Shown here: in pieces, positions 18,294 to 26,391 of the stretch
How positions within the stretch are numbered: position 1 is the stretch's first letter
Layout: each line of letters begins with the position of its first letter
Assembly (NCBI GenBank): GCA_030726065.1
Contig: JANREK010000026.1
Coordinates: 16,146-78,958 of the forward strand
DNA from: Sediminibacterium sp.
GTDB taxonomy: Bacteria > Bacteroidota > Bacteroidia > Chitinophagales > Chitinophagaceae
DNA length: 62,813 nucleotides
Direction: 5' to 3'
Program-made: the position numbers and the translations under genes
Notes under the pieces: model-generated
The model's database searches: none
The model's input: only the letters and a program-made list of their open reading frames with translations
Told to the model about the DNA's origin: nothing

Positions 18294-18297
18294 AGTT

Positions 18298-18305
18298 CAA
18301 AGTTA
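18298..18305 (-). promoter_or_regulatory. Bacteroidetes -7 promoter box for the MerR gene
   Basis: Minus strand TAACTTTG, 4 nt before the ATG at 18293, predicting a leaderless mRNA. A GTTC-N9-GAAC dyad at 18308-18324 lies directly upstream. Confidence 0.55.
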
Positions 18306-18367
18306 GGGTTCTATTTAATTGAACTAGTCCTTATAAATGATTGGTGGATAAATTGTTAAGTAATCTG

Positions 18368-18375
18368 TACTTTTG
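18368..18375 (+). promoter_or_regulatory. Bacteroidetes -7 promoter box for the unknown gene at 18379
   Basis: TACTTTTG, 3 nt before the ATG at 18379, predicting a leaderless mRNA. It overlaps the in-frame TTG that would otherwise extend the gene. Confidence 0.55.
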
Positions 18376-18378
18376 TAT

Positions 18379-19443
18379 ATGCGCCTGTTTATCCTTACTG
18401 AATCAGATTTTGACATTCCTGCACTAGTTATTTATCAAAAAATAGTGGATATAATTATTGCTGGAAACACTTCAGCGCAATTGCATTTTTATATTGTTGG
18501 AGACCAAATTCCGCCCCATTTTCAGGAAGCATATACGGCCAACGAAAGTAATGTAACCAGCATTAAAACTAGGGAGGCAGAGCAATTGGTTAGTCAAGTA
18601 ACCAATGCCATGGTGTTGCATTTTGGTGCTAGCTTAAAAGGAAGTGCCTCTTTTCCGCAATATTTCATTCCTTTAACTTACCCCAATATTGATAAAACGA
18701 ACTCTATTTTTAATAATATCCGCCAACAACAGCAATTCAAAAAGTATGTAAAAAAGGCGGCCAGTGTATTTTACATGAACCAATGGGCAGAAGCTTTTTT
18801 TAGCATCCGCTTCAAAAAAGAGGGTTCAAATTTTCAATATGCTCTTTTGCCTGGGGTTATCCCTCCCGAATACGATTGGCTTATTTTATCTGAAACGAAA
18901 TCAGATTTGACGCAGGGTTCAAATTATTTTTTATGTTTTATGCAACCCGAAAATTTTGTTGCTACTTTAAAAGAGTTTTCCCATTTTAAAAAATGGCAAC
19001 AAACAACTATGGCGATGGTTTTTGTTTTTGATACGTATAAGCAATGTGTTATAGCGCATGATTTATTAAAAGGCTATAAATATAAAGAGTCCATTTTTAT
19101 TAAATGCATTCATGAAGTAAAGATGGAGTGGATTGCCGCATCCTATGCTATTTTTTGGGGGCATATTAATTTTAATAAAACTTCTTGGATACAATGGGCC
19201 ATTCATTATGATGTACCTCATTTAATAGATGAAAAAAATAATATCCCTGAATCTTGGTTAATGGCGGGTGAAGTATTTTCATTTGATATATTCCAGTCTT
19301 TGTCGGATCATTTTAAATTATATTATAGGGATGAAGTATATCGCCAAGCGCGTGCCAATATGGGTACAGAGTGGCTGTCTAATTTAGAAATGATTGCCCC
19401 AGCGAATGGGAGTGTTAAAATTCCAGCTGACTTAAAAGCTTAG
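18379..19443 (+). CDS. Uncharacterised protein
   Basis: A 354-residue protein I do not recognise. It starts MRLFILTESDFDIPALVIYQ and has no signal peptide or membrane helix. The alternation of short hydrophobic strands and helices (LHFYIVGDQIP, AMVLHFGASLKG, TMAMVFVFDTY, MEWIAASYAIFWGHINF, PHLIDEKNNIPESWLMAGEVFSFD) recalls a GT-B-type glycosyltransferase fold, but no nucleotide-sugar motif is evident, so this is only a guess. It is divergent from the MerR regulator and followed by gldC, which has its own promoter box. Confidence 0.75.
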   Translation: MRLFILTESDFDIPALVIYQKIVDIIIAGNTSAQLHFYIVGDQIPPHFQEAYTANESNVTSIKTREAEQLVSQVTNAMVLHFGASLKGSASFPQYFIPLTYPNIDKTNSIFNNIRQQQQFKKYVKKAASVFYMNQWAEAFFSIRFKKEGSNFQYALLPGVIPPEYDWLILSETKSDLTQGSNYFLCFMQPENFVATLKEFSHFKKWQQTTMAMVFVFDTYKQCVIAHDLLKGYKYKESIFIKCIHEVKMEWIAASYAIFWGHINFNKTSWIQWAIHYDVPHLIDEKNNIPESWLMAGEVFSFDIFQSLSDHFKLYYRDEVYRQARANMGTEWLSNLEMIAPANGSVKIPADLKA

Positions 19444-19467
19444 GGTATATCTTATGTAATAAAATAG

Positions 19468-19475
19468 TATTTTTG
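19468..19475 (+). promoter_or_regulatory. Bacteroidetes -7 promoter box for gldC
   Basis: TATTTTTG, 17 nt before the gldC ATG at 19493. Confidence 0.6.
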
Positions 19476-19492
19476 CGTTACAAAATTACATT

Positions 19493-19837
19493 ATGCATCA
19501 ATCTACTATTAATGTTCTGATAGATTTAGACGAACAAAAAATTCCACAAAATATTAAGTGGTCTGCTTCCGATAGCACTGCCAATGAAACACAAGAAGCC
19601 AGAGCAATGATGCTTACGTTGTGGGATCCAACCGATAAAACTGCTTTGCGTATTGATTTATGGACGAAGGATATGATGGTGGATGAAATGGCCGATTTTT
19701 TTTACCAGAACTTAATGGGTATGGGTGAAACCTATTTAAGAGCAACACAGGATCAAGCAATGGCCAATGATTTTAAAGAATTTGCGTATTCGTTTTATAA
19801 AAAATTTAGTGCAAGTCAAATAGCAGAAAACAAATAA
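19493..19837 (+). CDS. gldC: Gliding motility protein GldC
   Basis: A 114-residue cytoplasmic protein of the GldC family, known from gliding Bacteroidota, where it is accessory to gliding; its exact action is unclear. Matching features are the start STINVLIDLDEQKIPQNIKWSASDS, the central ARAMMLTLWDPTDKTALRIDLWTKDMMVDEMADFF and the C-terminal DFKEFAYSFYKKF. No other gld genes are adjacent; gldB is often next to gldC in relatives. The yqeY-like gene follows by 11 bp. Confidence 0.9.
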   Translation: MHQSTINVLIDLDEQKIPQNIKWSASDSTANETQEARAMMLTLWDPTDKTALRIDLWTKDMMVDEMADFFYQNLMGMGETYLRATQDQAMANDFKEFAYSFYKKFSASQIAENK

Positions 19838-19848
19838 ATAATCAAGTT

Positions 19849-20301
19849 ATGAGTTTAGAAACTGAAGTAATGTCCTTGATGAAGGACGCAATGAAAAATA
19901 AGGATGAAGCAATGTTAAGAGGCTTAAGAGCCATCAAAGCTGAAATAATTAAAGCGAAAACTGATCCCGGAGCCAATGGTGAAATATCTGCTGAGACTGA
20001 GTTAAAGTTGTTGCAAAAATTAGTAAAGCAACGTAAGGACTCATTGGCTATTTATGAACAACAAAGTAGACCAGATTTGGCAGTGAAAGAATCAGAAGAA
20101 ATAGCTATTATTGAAAAGTTTTTACCAGCGCAAATGAGTGAGGAGGACGTGAAAGCCGCTGTGCAAGCCATTATTAATGAACTAGGCGCATTAGGCCCAC
20201 AGGATTTAGGTAAAGTAATGGGCCTCGCCACCAAACAACTTGCGGGGCAAGCAGATGGCAAAGTAATTTCAGCGATTGCCAAATCACTTCTTACAGCTTA
20301 A
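19849..20301 (+). CDS. GatB/YqeY-domain protein
   Basis: A 150-residue protein that is the stand-alone YqeY form of the tRNA-binding tail of GatB: SLETEVMSLMKDAMKNKDEAMLRGLRAIKAEI, LLQKLVKQRKDSLAIYEQQSRPDLAVKE and the end DLGKVMGLATKQLAGQADGKVISAIAKSLL. Length is standard. Role probably in tRNA-dependent amidation or tRNA binding, not proven. It lies between gldC and cvpA with gaps of 11 and 3 bp, so the three form one operon. Confidence 0.92.
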   Translation: MSLETEVMSLMKDAMKNKDEAMLRGLRAIKAEIIKAKTDPGANGEISAETELKLLQKLVKQRKDSLAIYEQQSRPDLAVKESEEIAIIEKFLPAQMSEEDVKAAVQAIINELGALGPQDLGKVMGLATKQLAGQADGKVISAIAKSLLTA

Positions 20302-20304
20302 TAC

Positions 20305-20820
20305 ATGTGGTTAGATATTTTAACAGGTACCTTACTTATTGTTGCAATTTTGCAAGGTATTCGCAATGGATTCATCAAAGCCCTGCTTTCCTTTTTTTCC
20401 TTCTTCATTGGACTCATTGTAGCCTATCAACTAGCAGGGTGGGTTGCGAGACAACTAAAAGAATATACAAAAATTGAAAGCCATTGGTTGCCTTTCATTT
20501 CTTTTATCATTGTTTTGTTAGCGGTGTTATTTTTAATCAGATGGGTTTCAGGTTTATTGCAGCAAACCGCAGAAGTTTTAATGCTAGGTTGGTTGAATAA
20601 ATTTTTGGGCATTGTACTATATGGCTTTATTTATTTTACTATTTGGAGCGCCTTGGTCTATTTTTTACAAATTTTAGGGGTACTGGAAGCGGTTAAAATG
20701 AAAGATGCATATAGCTATTCTTATTTACAAAAGTGGTGGCCCTATTGTACAGATAAAATGAGTCAATGGCTGCCCTTCATCAAAACAACCATTGCCACAT
20801 TTCCAAATCCATTTAAGTAA
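20305..20820 (+). CDS. CvpA-family membrane protein
   Basis: A 171-residue protein with about four membrane helices and the CvpA (colicin V production) domain: MWLDILTGTLLIVAILQGIRNGFIKALLSFFSFFIGLIVAYQLAGWV at the start, then IVLLAVLFLIRWVSGLL, and MLGWLNKFLGIVLYGFIYFTIWSALVYFL. Family function is poorly defined, with links to envelope stress resistance and purF regulation in other bacteria. Last gene of the gldC operon. Confidence 0.88.
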   Translation: MWLDILTGTLLIVAILQGIRNGFIKALLSFFSFFIGLIVAYQLAGWVARQLKEYTKIESHWLPFISFIIVLLAVLFLIRWVSGLLQQTAEVLMLGWLNKFLGIVLYGFIYFTIWSALVYFLQILGVLEAVKMKDAYSYSYLQKWWPYCTDKMSQWLPFIKTTIATFPNPFK

Positions 20821-21032
20821 GCCTTCACTAACTGATTGACAGTAACCGGTTTTATCATCGTTTGCGCAGTTTTTTAGCCGTTATGATTTCGCTAAATTTT
20901 GCATTGTCAAAGCGGGTTATAATTGCCCTATTTTAGCATAATTTACAATGATTTAAGTATCTTTAACCGCATTGTAAAATGATAAATTACATGTTCAGAA
21001 ATAGCTGGTAATTTATGAGTTCAATTTAAGTT
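20821..21032 (+). other. Intergenic region with an inverted repeat
   Basis: About 210 bp between cvpA and the alpha/beta hydrolase. It holds TTTACAATG (20942-20950) facing CATTGTAAA (20970-20978), a perfect 9-bp inverted repeat around a 19-nt spacer, which could be a transcription-factor site or a weak hairpin. No clean TAnnTTTG box and no T-tailed terminator were seen. Confidence 0.35.
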
Positions 21033-21797
21033 ATGATGGAATACGAAATACAAAAGGACGGAAAATTTAATTACCTGGAGGTAGGCCAAGGGGAGACCCT
21101 GATGCTTTTGCACGGGCTTTTTGGGGCACTCAGTAATTTTTCTGGTTTAATCGAAAAATTCAGACACACCCATAAGGTAGTGGTCCCTATATTGCCATTG
21201 TTTGATTTAGATTTATTAAACACCTCTGTCATTGGTTTGGCTAAACATGTGGAACAGTTCATTGAAACAAGGGGGTATCAAAATATTCATTTATTAGGTA
21301 ATTCCCTTGGAGGGCATGTAGGGTTGGCATATATTTTAAAAAATCCTGCAAAAATAAAGTCACTTATTTTAACTGGTAGTAGTGGTTTATATGAAAACGC
21401 AATGGGAGATACCTATCCTAAACGTGGCGATTACGAATACATTAAAAATAAAACAGCACAAACATTTTATGATCCTAATGTAGCTACCAAAGAATTGGTG
21501 GATGAGGTTTTTGAAATCACATGTAATCGTATAAAAGTGATTAAAGTACTTGCCTTGGCAAAAAGTGCAATTCGAAATAATTTGGGCGCTGAGTTAAATG
21601 ATATAAAACAGCCCACTTTATTAATTTGGGGTAAAAACGATTGTGTGACACCACCAATGGTGGGCGAGGAGTTTAATAAATTAATTCCAAATAGTCAGTT
21701 GCACTTTATTGATAAATGTGGTCACGCACCCATGATGGAAGTGCCAGACGAATTCAATTCAATTTTAGAAAAGTTTTTGGCCGAACTACCTAAATAA
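21033..21797 (+). CDS. Alpha/beta hydrolase
   Basis: A 254-residue alpha/beta-fold hydrolase. The oxyanion-hole motif LLHGLFGALSNF, nucleophile elbow GNSLGG (Ser91), acid region LLIWGKNDCVTP (Asp) and C-terminal CGHAPMMEVPDEF (His) form a complete catalytic triad. No signal peptide, so cytoplasmic. Substrate cannot be told. It is followed 9 bp later by the CBS-domain gene and heads the run leading to nadK. Confidence 0.9.
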   Translation: MMEYEIQKDGKFNYLEVGQGETLMLLHGLFGALSNFSGLIEKFRHTHKVVVPILPLFDLDLLNTSVIGLAKHVEQFIETRGYQNIHLLGNSLGGHVGLAYILKNPAKIKSLILTGSSGLYENAMGDTYPKRGDYEYIKNKTAQTFYDPNVATKELVDEVFEITCNRIKVIKVLALAKSAIRNNLGAELNDIKQPTLLIWGKNDCVTPPMVGEEFNKLIPNSQLHFIDKCGHAPMMEVPDEFNSILEKFLAELPK

Positions 21798-21806
21798 AAA
21801 TTAAAA

Positions 21807-22466
21807 ATGTTAGCTTCCTCGATCGCTATATCTAGTTTTCCTTTGCTTCATTTTGAAGACAAAGCCTCCTTTGCATTACAATGTATGGAAGATTATGATA
21901 TACAGCATCTGCCATTAGTGAAAGACGAATATTTTGTTGGATTGGTTAACAAAGAGGACGTTTCAAATCTTGATAACGATCAAACATTAATTCATTTAGC
22001 CGACCAACTTACGCGGGTGGGCATTTTAGGCTCCATGCATTTCACTGCTGCCTTGAATTTATTTTCAAAAAATGAGTTGTCACTTTTACCAGTATTAAAT
22101 GAGCAGCAGGAATGCACGGGCGTGATACTTCAGAAAAATTTAAATGATTTATTGGCTAAATTTTTAGGCGTGGATCAACCAGGTGCCATCATTGTGGTTT
22201 CGGTGTCGCCTTATCAATATTCACTTGCCGAATTAAGCCGTCTCGTTGAAACTAATAATGCGCAAATATCACAGTTAAATACAAACTTCGACGAGGCAAC
22301 TGGGGCACTTATTATTACTGTAAAATTAAATAAGGAAGAAGCGGATGTAATTATAGCCACACTGCAAAGATACAATTATCAAATACTTAATTATTTTGGT
22401 AACACCATTATACATAATGATATTGAAGATCACTACCACCATTTAATGAACTATCTAGATGTTTAA
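21807..22466 (+). CDS. CBS-domain pair protein
   Basis: A 219-residue cytoplasmic protein with two CBS motifs in the first half (CMEDYDIQHLPLVKDEYFVGLVNKEDV and FSKNELSLLPVLNEQQECTGVILQKNL), followed by a beta-alpha-beta region resembling an ACT-like domain (QPGAIIVVSVSPYQYSLAELSRLVETNNAQI). CBS pairs sense adenine nucleotides; the ligand and the regulated target are unknown. Its last 8 bp overlap the start of the next gene, indicating translational coupling. Confidence 0.88.
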   Translation: MLASSIAISSFPLLHFEDKASFALQCMEDYDIQHLPLVKDEYFVGLVNKEDVSNLDNDQTLIHLADQLTRVGILGSMHFTAALNLFSKNELSLLPVLNEQQECTGVILQKNLNDLLAKFLGVDQPGAIIVVSVSPYQYSLAELSRLVETNNAQISQLNTNFDEATGALIITVKLNKEEADVIIATLQRYNYQILNYFGNTIIHNDIEDHYHHLMNYLDV

Positions 22467-23844
22467 TTCTTTTAGGTTTTTCTTTCTTTTTTTATTTTCT
22501 ATCATTTGCATTTCCACTAATTTGAAAGCGCAAATCCGCATTAACAAAATACAGGTGGAGGGAAATAATCGAACAAAAAATTATATTTTATTGCGAGAGT
22601 TACCTTATCATGTAGGGGATCAAATTAATAAAGACTCATTAACAGTTTTAAATACCTTATCGCAACAGCAACTCTTTAATACTTCTTTATTTTTATTTGT
22701 AAAAGTAACGCCTGTCTATCCATTAATAAATGATAGCAGTATTGTTGACATACAAATACAAGTAAAGGAAAGATGGTATTTTATACCCAAACCCTATTTT
22801 AAGTGGGTTGATCGTAATTTTAATCAATGGTGGAGTGAACAAAACCGAAGTTTGGACCGGGTTAATTATGGCATCACATTTAGCCAAAAAAATGCAACTG
22901 GTAATAATGACCAATTGGTGCTTGGTTTTATTCGCGGGTACACACAGCAAAATATTATACGATACCAATTACCATTTTTTGATAAAAATTTGAAATATGG
23001 TATTGGAGGAGGTTGGCAAAATTATAACCAAAAGGAAATTAATTATAAGACCGAAAATGACAAACAAGTTTTTGCTAAAACAAATGATGTCGTTCGAAAA
23101 GGCTACCGTGCCAATGTAAACTTAACTTATCGTCCTAACTTGTTCAAGCGACATTCATTACAGGTGGGATATGGTAAAGAGGAATTATCTGACTCTGGAT
23201 TTTTAATACAGCCCAATTTTTTAGGTAGTCATAAAAAAGTTATGACTTATGGAGACATTACTTTAGGGTATACTAAAATTGCATTTGATTATAACGCTTA
23301 TCCCACCAATGGCAATGGGACTGAATTGGTTTTATTTCAACGTTTTTCCCAAGGGGCACCATTCACTTCAATTCAGTTCAGACAATTAAAAGCACATTCG
23401 TTTTCGAAACAAAATTTTATTTTCATTGAATCAAATTCACAAGTGAAATTTTTATCCAATGATAACTATTTAGATCGTCGCTTAATGGGCTATGGCAATT
23501 TGCAAATGAATGGCTTAGAATATTATGTAGTTGATGGTAATGCGGCGACCATTTTGAAAACGTCCTTTCATCATTCCTTAGGGAGCATAACAGTCAAAAA
23601 TCCATTAACACAGAAGTTTTTACCTGAGGTGAAATATGATTTTTGGATTCGTGTCTTTAGTAATTTAGGTTATGTATATAGTGATCGCCCATCAAATACC
23701 AATAAACTATCAAATACCTTAATTAGGACAGCTGGTATTGGTTTAGATGTGATCAGTATTTATGATTTTGTGTTAAAAATTGACTATAGTGTGAATCAGC
23801 TTGGAGACAAAGGAGTATATTTACACGGCGGAATTAATTTTTAA
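22459..23844 (+). CDS. Omp85-like outer membrane protein with a short POTRA region
   Basis: A 461-residue protein with a signal peptide (ending near LKAQ). Residues about 25-100 resemble a POTRA domain: IRINKIQVEGNNRTKNYILLRELPYHVGDQIN and VDIQIQVKERWYFIPKP. The rest is rich in alternating hydrophobic and aromatic residues and fits a beta-barrel, ending in KGVYLHGGINF with a terminal Phe, as usual for Bam substrates. It is much smaller than the full BamA at 26392-29136. Probably a BamA/TamA-superfamily member of unknown task. It sits directly upstream of nadK with a 5-bp gap. Confidence 0.8.
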   Translation: MFNSFRFFFLFLFSIICISTNLKAQIRINKIQVEGNNRTKNYILLRELPYHVGDQINKDSLTVLNTLSQQQLFNTSLFLFVKVTPVYPLINDSSIVDIQIQVKERWYFIPKPYFKWVDRNFNQWWSEQNRSLDRVNYGITFSQKNATGNNDQLVLGFIRGYTQQNIIRYQLPFFDKNLKYGIGGGWQNYNQKEINYKTENDKQVFAKTNDVVRKGYRANVNLTYRPNLFKRHSLQVGYGKEELSDSGFLIQPNFLGSHKKVMTYGDITLGYTKIAFDYNAYPTNGNGTELVLFQRFSQGAPFTSIQFRQLKAHSFSKQNFIFIESNSQVKFLSNDNYLDRRLMGYGNLQMNGLEYYVVDGNAATILKTSFHHSLGSITVKNPLTQKFLPEVKYDFWIRVFSNLGYVYSDRPSNTNKLSNTLIRTAGIGLDVISIYDFVLKIDYSVNQLGDKGVYLHGGINF

Positions 23845-23849
23845 TTTAG

Positions 23850-24731
23850 ATGAAAGTAGCAATATATAGTAGGGGGTTTGACTTGGATCAGCGACAATCT
23901 TTAAATGCATTGTTGTTAGAATTGCATAAGCATGATGTTGCAATTTGTGTTTTTCGTGACTTATTACAAAAATTTCAATTATGTGCTCCTGAGGGCAAGG
24001 AAGCCTATATCCCATTTACATCTGCCTATGATTTACCTGAAAATATTGATTGTTTAATTAGTTTGGGCGGCGATGGCACAGTGTTAGACTCGGTTACATT
24101 AGTGGGAGATTCAAACATTCCTATTTTAGGTATTAATTATGGCCGATTGGGTTTTTTAGCATCCATCTCAAAAGACGAATTGTCATTGATGGTGGATGCC
24201 CTTATGAATCGTACCTATGTCATTGAAAAACGTGCATTGATTCACTTAGATGCAAATATTCCTGTTTTTGGCGCAACACCCTATGGACTTAATGAGTTTG
24301 TTTTACATAAAAGGGATACTTCTCCCATGATTAAGATTCATACTTATTTGAATGGGGAGTTTCTAAATTCCTATTGGGCGGATGGTATCATTGTATCCAC
24401 ACCCACTGGTTCCACTGGTTATAATATGAGTTGTAATGGCCCTATTTTATTTCCTGATTCTGCAAGTTTTGTAATTACACCAGTGGCGCCGCATAATTTA
24501 AATGTACGTTCCATTGTGGTTGCCAATACATCCGTAATATCTTTCGAAATTGAAGGTAGGACCGAGGAATTGATTTGTGCTTTAGATGCACGTAAGGAAA
24601 TTGTTCCAAAAACAATTGAATTAGCCTTAAAACAAGAATTATTTTCCGTTAGCTTTATACGTCTAAATGAAAATAGTTATTTAACCACATTAAGAACAAA
24701 ATTGACTTGGGGCTTGGATAAAAGAAATTAG
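23850..24731 (+). CDS. nadK: NAD kinase
   Basis: Phosphorylates NAD to NADP in the cytoplasm. The 293-residue protein has the GGDG motif (73-76, within SLGGDGTVLDS), the NE/D region GLNEFVLHKRD, and the conserved SPTGSTAY-like stretch TPTGSTGYNMSCNGP. Length is standard. In Bacteroidota nadK commonly precedes the DUF6089, uppS and bamA genes, and it does so here. Confidence 0.97.
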   Translation: MKVAIYSRGFDLDQRQSLNALLLELHKHDVAICVFRDLLQKFQLCAPEGKEAYIPFTSAYDLPENIDCLISLGGDGTVLDSVTLVGDSNIPILGINYGRLGFLASISKDELSLMVDALMNRTYVIEKRALIHLDANIPVFGATPYGLNEFVLHKRDTSPMIKIHTYLNGEFLNSYWADGIIVSTPTGSTGYNMSCNGPILFPDSASFVITPVAPHNLNVRSIVVANTSVISFEIEGRTEELICALDARKEIVPKTIELALKQELFSVSFIRLNENSYLTTLRTKLTWGLDKRN

Positions 24732-24738
24732 TTAGCAT

Positions 24739-25533
24739 ATGTTTAAAAGCGTTTTATTTTTATTAGTTTTTTTATGCTGTTCGCAATTGGTGATGGCGCA
24801 ACATACGGAGTTGTCTGAGAATAAAGGCGAAGTTGGTTTGTTGATGGGATTGGCTTCCTATCAAGGAGATATTGCACCTGATGTGCAAGTGTACTATAGA
24901 AATTACGGGGTGTTTGCAAAAAAACAATTAAATGGTTATGTCGGTGTAAGATTGAATGTGGAGATGCAAAAATTGGCATCACATGATATGTTATCCTTAG
25001 ACCCTTATGCGATTTTGCGAAATGCAAATTTTCAAATCAATACCATAGAGGCAAGTGTGATGGGTGAATTTTATTTTTTAAATTATATCACAGGTTCACG
25101 TAATAAAAAGTTTACGCCCTATCTTGGTTTTGGGGTTGGGTATTTGCATAATTTGGATACCATACGCAACAATAATACCAGTGTGGTTAATATTACTACA
25201 GAGGATGTTTTAAATGGCAAACAAAGGCAATCGCCGTTGAATTTAACTTTACCATTGAACCTGGGTTTTAAATTTAATGTATATCGCAGATTCAATATTT
25301 TAGTCGAAGCTACTTACAGATATACCACAACAGACAATCTTGATTTTTTAGATGCTAATTCCACCCCCGCGACCTCAGTTGTCCCATTTGGGTATCAAGG
25401 AAGTACTAGTGGGAATGACCGTTTTTTTACAGCAAAATTGGGTATTTCTTATTCCTTCAATAATATTTATGGGATTGCACAAAACAAACCCAATAAAAGC
25501 AACGGGTTATTCAATAGGTTTAAACGAAAATAA
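24739..25533 (+). CDS. DUF6089-type outer membrane beta-barrel protein
   Basis: A 264-residue protein with a signal peptide (cleavage after VMAQ) and a small beta-barrel predicted from repeated amphipathic strands (GVRLNVEMQKL, FTPYLGFGVGYLHNL, PLNLGFKFNVYRRFNILVEATYRYTTTD, FFTAKLGISYSFN). It matches the DUF6089/porin-family protein regularly found between nadK and uppS in Bacteroidota. Function unknown; position beside bamA suggests envelope assembly. Starts 7 bp after nadK. Confidence 0.85.
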   Translation: MFKSVLFLLVFLCCSQLVMAQHTELSENKGEVGLLMGLASYQGDIAPDVQVYYRNYGVFAKKQLNGYVGVRLNVEMQKLASHDMLSLDPYAILRNANFQINTIEASVMGEFYFLNYITGSRNKKFTPYLGFGVGYLHNLDTIRNNNTSVVNITTEDVLNGKQRQSPLNLTLPLNLGFKFNVYRRFNILVEATYRYTTTDNLDFLDANSTPATSVVPFGYQGSTSGNDRFFTAKLGISYSFNNIYGIAQNKPNKSNGLFNRFKRK

Positions 25534-25546
25534 CCTTGGATTCGAT

Positions 25547-25554
25547 TAATTTTG
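25547..25554 (+). promoter_or_regulatory. Bacteroidetes -7 promoter box for uppS
   Basis: TAATTTTG, 4 nt before the uppS ATG at 25559, inside the 25-bp gap after the DUF6089 gene. It predicts a leaderless mRNA starting within an operon-like run. Confidence 0.55.
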
Positions 25555-25558
25555 CATT

Positions 25559-26296
25559 ATGGACAATTTGGATTTAAATAGATTACCGAAACATATCGCC
25601 ATCATTATGGATGGAAATGGACGTTGGGCGCAAGAAAAAGGACAGGATCGACTTTATGGTCACTTTCATGGGGTACAAAGCGTTCGTAATATTGTAGAAG
25701 CAGCGTCTGAAATTGGTATAAAATACCTCACTTTGTATGCATTTAGTACTGAAAATTGGGATCGACCAGCAGCCGAGGTTGCTGGCCTAATGAGTCTATT
25801 TGTGGACACCATCGCCAAGGAAGTCCCTGATTTGCATAAAAACAACATCAAATTGCACTTTATTGGCAACCTTTCTTTGTTACCAGACGATGCCAAAGCA
25901 GCCCTTCAAAATGCGACCCAAACCACCGCTAATAATGCGGGGTTAGAACTAATAATTGCACTTAGCTACAGTAGTAGGTGGGAGCTTATTCAAGCGATTA
26001 AAAATATCGCCGAAAAGGTACAAAATGATCAAATGCAGCCCGATGAAATCGAGGAGGCTACTTTGGAGGCAGCCCTTTCTACCAGTGCGTTTCCGGATCC
26101 GGAGCTCATGATTCGTACCAGTGGCGAATACCGAATTAGCAACTTTTTATTATACCAACTAGCTTACGCTGAATTGTACTTTACAGAGACCCGTTGGCCC
26201 GATTTTCGGAAGAAAGATTTGATTGAGGCCATCCTTGATTTTCAATCTAGGGAGCGCAGATTTGGCAAAACCAGCCTGCAGGTACAAACAAATTAG
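25559..26296 (+). CDS. uppS: Isoprenyl transferase (undecaprenyl diphosphate synthase)
   Basis: Adds isoprene units in cis to make the C55 lipid carrier for peptidoglycan and O-antigen. The 245-residue protein has the substrate-binding motif IAIIMDGNGRWAQ with Asp18, the AFSTENWDRP segment and the C-terminal RTSGEYRISNFLLYQLAYAELYFTETRWPDF. Length and motifs are standard for cis-prenyltransferases. Confidence 0.97.
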   Translation: MDNLDLNRLPKHIAIIMDGNGRWAQEKGQDRLYGHFHGVQSVRNIVEAASEIGIKYLTLYAFSTENWDRPAAEVAGLMSLFVDTIAKEVPDLHKNNIKLHFIGNLSLLPDDAKAALQNATQTTANNAGLELIIALSYSSRWELIQAIKNIAEKVQNDQMQPDEIEEATLEAALSTSAFPDPELMIRTSGEYRISNFLLYQLAYAELYFTETRWPDFRKKDLIEAILDFQSRERRFGKTSLQVQTN

Positions 26297-26391
26297 CAAA
26301 AAAATTAATATAACTATTTTACGGTTTTAACAAAGACTTTGAAATATTACGAGTAATTTGCGACACTTTTAAAATTATAAATGTAGCCCCT

